Assembly (NCBI GenBank): GCA_902772565.1
Contig: CACYBJ010000169.1
Location: 1 to 8,243, forward strand
Length of the DNA: 8,243 nt
Source: an uncultured Lachnospiraceae bacterium
GTDB taxonomy: Bacteria > Bacillota > Clostridia > Lachnospirales > Lachnospiraceae
Direction: 5' to 3'
Position numbers and translations under genes: made by a program. Under the pieces are notes generated by a model that had not been told where the DNA came from, did not search any database, and saw only the letters and a program-made list of their open reading frames with translations. Below, one piece after another: positions 5,656 through 8,243 of the stretch; positions within the stretch are counted from its first letter, which is position 1; each line of letters begins with the position of its first letter.

Positions 5656-6027
5656 ATGGCACTTCAGGAATCCGGCGAAATGTACATAGAAGCAATACAC
5701 GTACTTTCCCTTTCTTCAAACACAGTCAGAGCAATTGACGTAGGTGAATATCTTGGGTATTCAAAGCCCTCTGTCAGTCGTGCTCTCGGAGTTCTTAAAG
5801 ACGAAGGTCTGGTAAAAAAGGATGACAATGGTTATCTTAAACTAACCGAGGCCGGCCTCATAATCGCAAAACGAATCTACGAACGTCACACTGTATTAAC
5901 CAAACTTCTCATTGATATAGGTGTAGACGAAAAAATCGCCACTGAAGACGCATGTCGTGTAGAACATTACATCAGTGACGAAACTTTCAATGCCATTAAG
6001 GCTCATGTTGCAAAGAACAATAAATAG
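5656..6027 (+). CDS. DtxR-family iron-dependent transcriptional repressor, short form
   Basis: A 123-residue metal-sensing repressor. A winged-helix domain (about 1-66, recognition part SKPSVSRALGVLKDEGLV) is followed by a dimerisation/metal domain; the SH3-like third domain of DtxR/IdeR is absent. The metal residues match iron sensors: Met9 (DtxR Met10), Cys100, Glu103 and His104 (DtxR Cys102, Glu105, His106), within EDACRVEHYISDE, against DEACRWEHVMSDE in DtxR. MntR would have Asp in place of Met9. Of the ancillary site only His78 (DtxR His79) remains; Glu83 and His98 are replaced by Thr82 and Thr96. I chose the ATG at 5656 because GGAGG lies seven bases upstream; a longer frame from 5575 would run through the promoter. 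Divergent to feoA across paired palindromes, it very probably represses the feo operon when Fe2+ is high. Confidence 0.92.
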   Translation: MALQESGEMYIEAIHVLSLSSNTVRAIDVGEYLGYSKPSVSRALGVLKDEGLVKKDDNGYLKLTEAGLIIAKRIYERHTVLTKLLIDIGVDEKIATEDACRVEHYISDETFNAIKAHVAKNNK

Positions 6028-6029
6028 TT

Positions 6030-6425
6030 TTAATTCCCCTTTTCTTTGGATGCGGCATCTGAATGCTCCTGCACGTAGAAAGCCACGAAACTTGACAGAA
6101 GCATCAGCCCTCCTGCTATCCAATAAATAATTACATAAGGATTGTCCGATCCGTAAATATCGAATACTCCGGCTACTATGTTTCCGAGAGTAAATGTTTC
6201 AATACTTAAATTATAGAATATTCCGGAAGGTCCCGACGGGTAGGGTCTTCCGGATTTTTTAAGCAACAGGAAGCCCAAAACTCCGCCCACAAAAGGAAAT
6301 ACCGGAATGCTTAACATGTATATCGAGTAAACGCCGTGGGAAAAGTATTCATAGACCAGAGCGAATAACAGGCATACTATGCTTGCGATTAAATATCTGA
6401 TAATTGTTTTATTATAGTTTTCCAT
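6030..6425 (-). CDS. Uncharacterised four-helix membrane protein
   Basis: I do not recognise a named function. The 131-residue protein has four likely membrane helices: about 8-28, 36-56, 77-92 and 98-119. A motif, YEYFSHGVYSIYM, lies after the first helix, a loop with GRPYPSGPSG follows the second, and the C-terminus is charged and soluble (QEHSDAASKEKGN). From memory, similar proteins with the 'YE-x-FSHGVYS' motif occur in other Clostridia without an assigned role. It starts nine bases after the stop of the phosphodiester glycosidase gene, with only a weak AGG ribosome site, so it is probably translated by coupling and could work with that surface protein. It ends 2 bp from the convergent regulator and no terminator separates them. 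Confidence 0.75.
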   Translation of the reverse strand: MENYNKTIIRYLIASIVCLLFALVYEYFSHGVYSIYMLSIPVFPFVGGVLGFLLLKKSGRPYPSGPSGIFYNLSIETFTLGNIVAGVFDIYGSDNPYVIIYWIAGGLMLLSSFVAFYVQEHSDAASKEKGN

Positions 6426-6434
6426 AACACATAC

Positions 6435-7331
6435 CTAATTTATGTAAACAATATCGCTTACTTTTCTTTCACTGATCTTATCGCCGTTGGTTGTAGGATT
6501 ATTGATTACCTCACCGTTGTAGTACATTGTTGAGGAACCGCCGCCGTCAAGGTTATAGGCAACGGAACATCCAAGACCTTTCATAAAGTCCGCAAGCTGC
6601 CTTAAAGTAAGACCTTCACTTTCATCGGTACGTCCGTCAGATACAACAAATACATAGTGAGTATCGCTGATCCATCCTATGGCAGTTCTGGGATTGCTTT
6701 CCATGTGCTGATCCACTTCTTCGTCCTCATCGGCCACCACTCTGTGATTGGTAACAAGTGCCGGTCCGAAACAGAACACCTGCACTGCCCCATTGTCAAG
6801 AAGCTCCTGAGCGGTAATGTTTCCTTCCATTATTACTTCCATGCTGCCGTCCGCATAGATTACCAGATCCTCCTGATCCTTGCTCGCGATTCTATCGGAA
6901 TAAAGTACACCGTTTCTTATTACATAGCCTGACCTGGCACTGTAAAAATCACCGTTGATTGCAAGGATGGCATTGTTATCCTCTGCTATTTTTGATGTTT
7001 TCTTGGTAACATTTCTACCGTAAATATCGTCGGCAAATGCCGTCTTTAATCCTTCCGGGGAAGCCAGATAAATATCTGCCACATATACTGTTGTATCATT
7101 TATCCGGTATTCGGTGATTTCTATACTGTTCTCTCCGTCGCTAAAGCTGTCATCGTCCACATCGGCGTCTTCGGTATCCAGTGTCACATCATCAGAACTC
7201 ACGGTTTCGGCACTTTTATCCACCGTGCTGTAGGTTCGCTTAATAACAAAAGCGTCCAGCATTACATAAACGGTAAATGCCAAAAGTACTACCATATAAA
7301 TAACCGATAATACTTTCACTTCTTTATTCAT
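6435..7331 (-). CDS. Membrane-anchored phosphodiester glycosidase (NAGPA-like, PF09992)
   Basis: A 298-residue surface protein. Residues 8-30 are an uncleaved-looking membrane anchor and about 35-70 an acidic, Ser/Asp-rich linker. The rest is a NAGPA domain (N-acetylglucosamine-1-phosphodiester alpha-N-acetylglucosaminidase fold): AINGDFY (124-130), NPRTAIG (213-219), SDGR (231-234), SEGLTLRQLADFM (from 238) and the catalytic-region motif NLDGGGSST (260-268). Relatives hydrolyse sugar-phosphodiester bonds; in Gram-positive bacteria the target is probably a cell-wall teichoic acid or exopolysaccharide, on the outer face. The substrate cannot be read from the sequence. The start ATG follows AAAGGAGG by five bases. 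It is followed nine bases later by the four-helix membrane protein, so the two form a short operon, with a promoter near 7359-7387. Confidence 0.9.
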   Translation of the reverse strand: MNKEVKVLSVIYMVVLLAFTVYVMLDAFVIKRTYSTVDKSAETVSSDDVTLDTEDADVDDDSFSDGENSIEITEYRINDTTVYVADIYLASPEGLKTAFADDIYGRNVTKKTSKIAEDNNAILAINGDFYSARSGYVIRNGVLYSDRIASKDQEDLVIYADGSMEVIMEGNITAQELLDNGAVQVFCFGPALVTNHRVVADEDEEVDQHMESNPRTAIGWISDTHYVFVVSDGRTDESEGLTLRQLADFMKGLGCSVAYNLDGGGSSTMYYNGEVINNPTTNGDKISERKVSDIVYIN

Positions 7332-7358
7332 GACAGCCTCCTTTCCTTTTCTCTCTTT

Positions 7359-7387
7359 ATTCTATAACAGTGATTGCTTTGCATCAA
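7359..7387 (-). promoter_or_regulatory. Putative promoter of the NAGPA-like gene
   Basis: On the minus strand TTGATG (7387-7382), a 17-bp spacer and TAGAAT (7364-7359) make a reasonable sigma-A match. The predicted start is about 20-25 bases before the AAAGGAGG site. TATACT further upstream is an alternative -10, but it has no good -35. Confidence 0.45.
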
Positions 7388-7429
7388 TGTTTATGTTTAC
7401 AGTATAGTGCCTTTAGTTAAAAAAGAGTT

Positions 7430-7464
7430 AAAAAAGACAGGGAACAAAAACAAGTTCCCTGTCT
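7430..7464 (-). terminator. Intrinsic terminator after the GH5 gene
   Basis: An 11-bp perfect stem (AGACAGGGAAC at 7435-7445, GTTCCCTGTCT at 7454-7464) with an A-rich 8-base loop and, on the minus strand, a run of T from 7435 to 7430. It lies 19 bases after the stop of the GH5 gene and ends that transcript before the NAGPA-like operon. Confidence 0.93.
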
Positions 7465-7483
7465 AAACATAAACCGTGTAATT

Positions 7484-8243
7484 CTATAAAAGTTTTACTA
7501 TCTCGTCTCTTACACCGTCAATGTGCTCATCGATGATACCGAAATCCTTTTCCTTGTAATTCCAGGCTGCACGGCCAATCTTATACTTATTGAAAGAGGC
7601 GGAAATGATTTTGTACCAGCCGAGAGCATCCTCAGCGCTTGCAAGATCGATTACGCCGTACTCACCGCAGTAAAGAGGTACGTTTCTTTCTTCAGCAACC
7701 GCAACGGCTTCTGCAAAGTGTTTTTCAAAATATTCGATTCCGAAATTATCATCCGGGTTAAAACCGTCAAATCCGGAAGGCAGCTGGTCAAAATATTTCT
7801 TGGACCATTTATCCATCTCTTTATAACTTGATTTAAAGGAAAGACGGAAGGACCGGTCCATGGTAGGAACCCAGTACGCGCCCTGATGAGTAAAGATAAT
7901 GGGCTCATAGCAGTGGAAAGTATAAATCACCTTATCGTCCACAGGAGGTACAAGATCCGGAAGTGCTTCAATACTGTTATTGTAGTAGCCGCCGATAATG
8001 ATCCTTACATCGGGAGCGATTTTTCTGATACGTCCGATACACTTAACAATAATACTGTTCCATGTATCGCTGTATTCTTTGTCCGTTACTTCGTTAAGGA
8101 GTTCAAATACCATGTGCTCGTAGTTCTTACCATAACGGCCTGCTATCTTTTCCCAAAGCAGGTAGAATCGTTCCTGATACTTTTCGTTATCAAAGAATCC
8201 TGCTTCATTCTCGCCGAAGTCAAAGCTGTACCCGAAGGTCTTG
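7484..8243 (-). CDS. Glycoside hydrolase family 5 (cellulase-type), C-terminal part
   Basis: The last 252 residues of a GH5 (beta/alpha)8-barrel enzyme; the start lies beyond the right edge, so a signal peptide cannot be judged. The catalytic acid/base is the Glu of MVFELLNE (visible residue 51). The nucleophile is the Glu of LYCGEYGV (visible residue 194). Also in place are the substrate-site His and Tyr of FHCYEP (110, 112) and a late Trp in GRAAWNYKEKDFGI (227). The pattern RYGKNYEHMVFELLNEV is typical of endoglucanase-like members, which cut beta-1,4-glucans or related polymers, but subfamily and substrate cannot be fixed from this part. No carbohydrate-binding or dockerin domain follows; the protein ends soon after the barrel. 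A strong terminator follows, so it is the last gene of its transcript. Confidence 0.93.
   Translation of the reverse strand, partial: KTFGYSFDFGENEAGFFDNEKYQERFYLLWEKIAGRYGKNYEHMVFELLNEVTDKEYSDTWNSIIVKCIGRIRKIAPDVRIIIGGYYNNSIEALPDLVPPVDDKVIYTFHCYEPIIFTHQGAYWVPTMDRSFRLSFKSSYKEMDKWSKKYFDQLPSGFDGFNPDDNFGIEYFEKHFAEAVAVAEERNVPLYCGEYGVIDLASAEDALGWYKIISASFNKYKIGRAAWNYKEKDFGIIDEHIDGVRDEIVKLL

Noticed and set aside
5896..6123. Minus-strand frame across the junction of the regulator and the four-helix protein
   Set aside because: It overlaps both well-supported genes in the wrong frames, and its residue composition does not resemble a real protein.

Overview
The window looks like chromosomal DNA from a Gram-positive, low-to-middle GC member of the Clostridia, most likely a gut or rumen Lachnospiraceae. 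This is inferred from the protein families (Clostridia-type FeoB with its small Cys-rich partner, a DtxR-type repressor without an SH3 domain, a GH5 endoglucanase), purine-rich Shine-Dalgarno sites and sigma-A-like promoters. It reads as ordinary core and niche genes. There are no mobile elements, CRISPR arrays, tRNAs or rRNAs.

Layout, left to right. Positions 1-2564 hold a minus-strand unit: a promoter, corA (divalent cation channel), a flippase-like integral membrane protein, and a CDP-alcohol phosphatidyltransferase of the PssA type that runs off the left edge. Positions 2574-5581 hold a ferrous-iron uptake operon on the minus strand: feoA, feoB, a 49-residue FeoB-associated Cys-rich membrane protein, and a membrane-anchored protein that joins a FeoB-associated-like N-terminus to a heavy-metal-associated (HMA) domain. 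It closes with a strong intrinsic terminator at 2574-2606. Positions 5593-6027 hold a divergent DtxR-family regulator on the plus strand. Its metal-site residues match the iron sensors rather than MntR. The intergenic DNA carries a textbook sigma-A promoter for feoA whose 17-bp spacer is almost exactly one 18-bp operator-like palindrome; a second related palindrome sits on the predicted transcription start.

Positions 6030-7387 hold a minus-strand pair: a membrane-anchored phosphodiester glycosidase (NAGPA-like) and an uncharacterised four-helix membrane protein that ends 2 bp from the regulator. Positions 7430-8243 hold the C-terminal part of a GH5 glycoside hydrolase and its terminator.

The coherent system is the iron module: regulator, paired operators, FeoA/FeoB transporter and two small Cys-rich membrane proteins. 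The most unusual item is the last gene of that operon. A run of 15 A residues separates its membrane/Cys part from its metal-binding domain, and either frameshift there would give a different small cysteine-containing protein.
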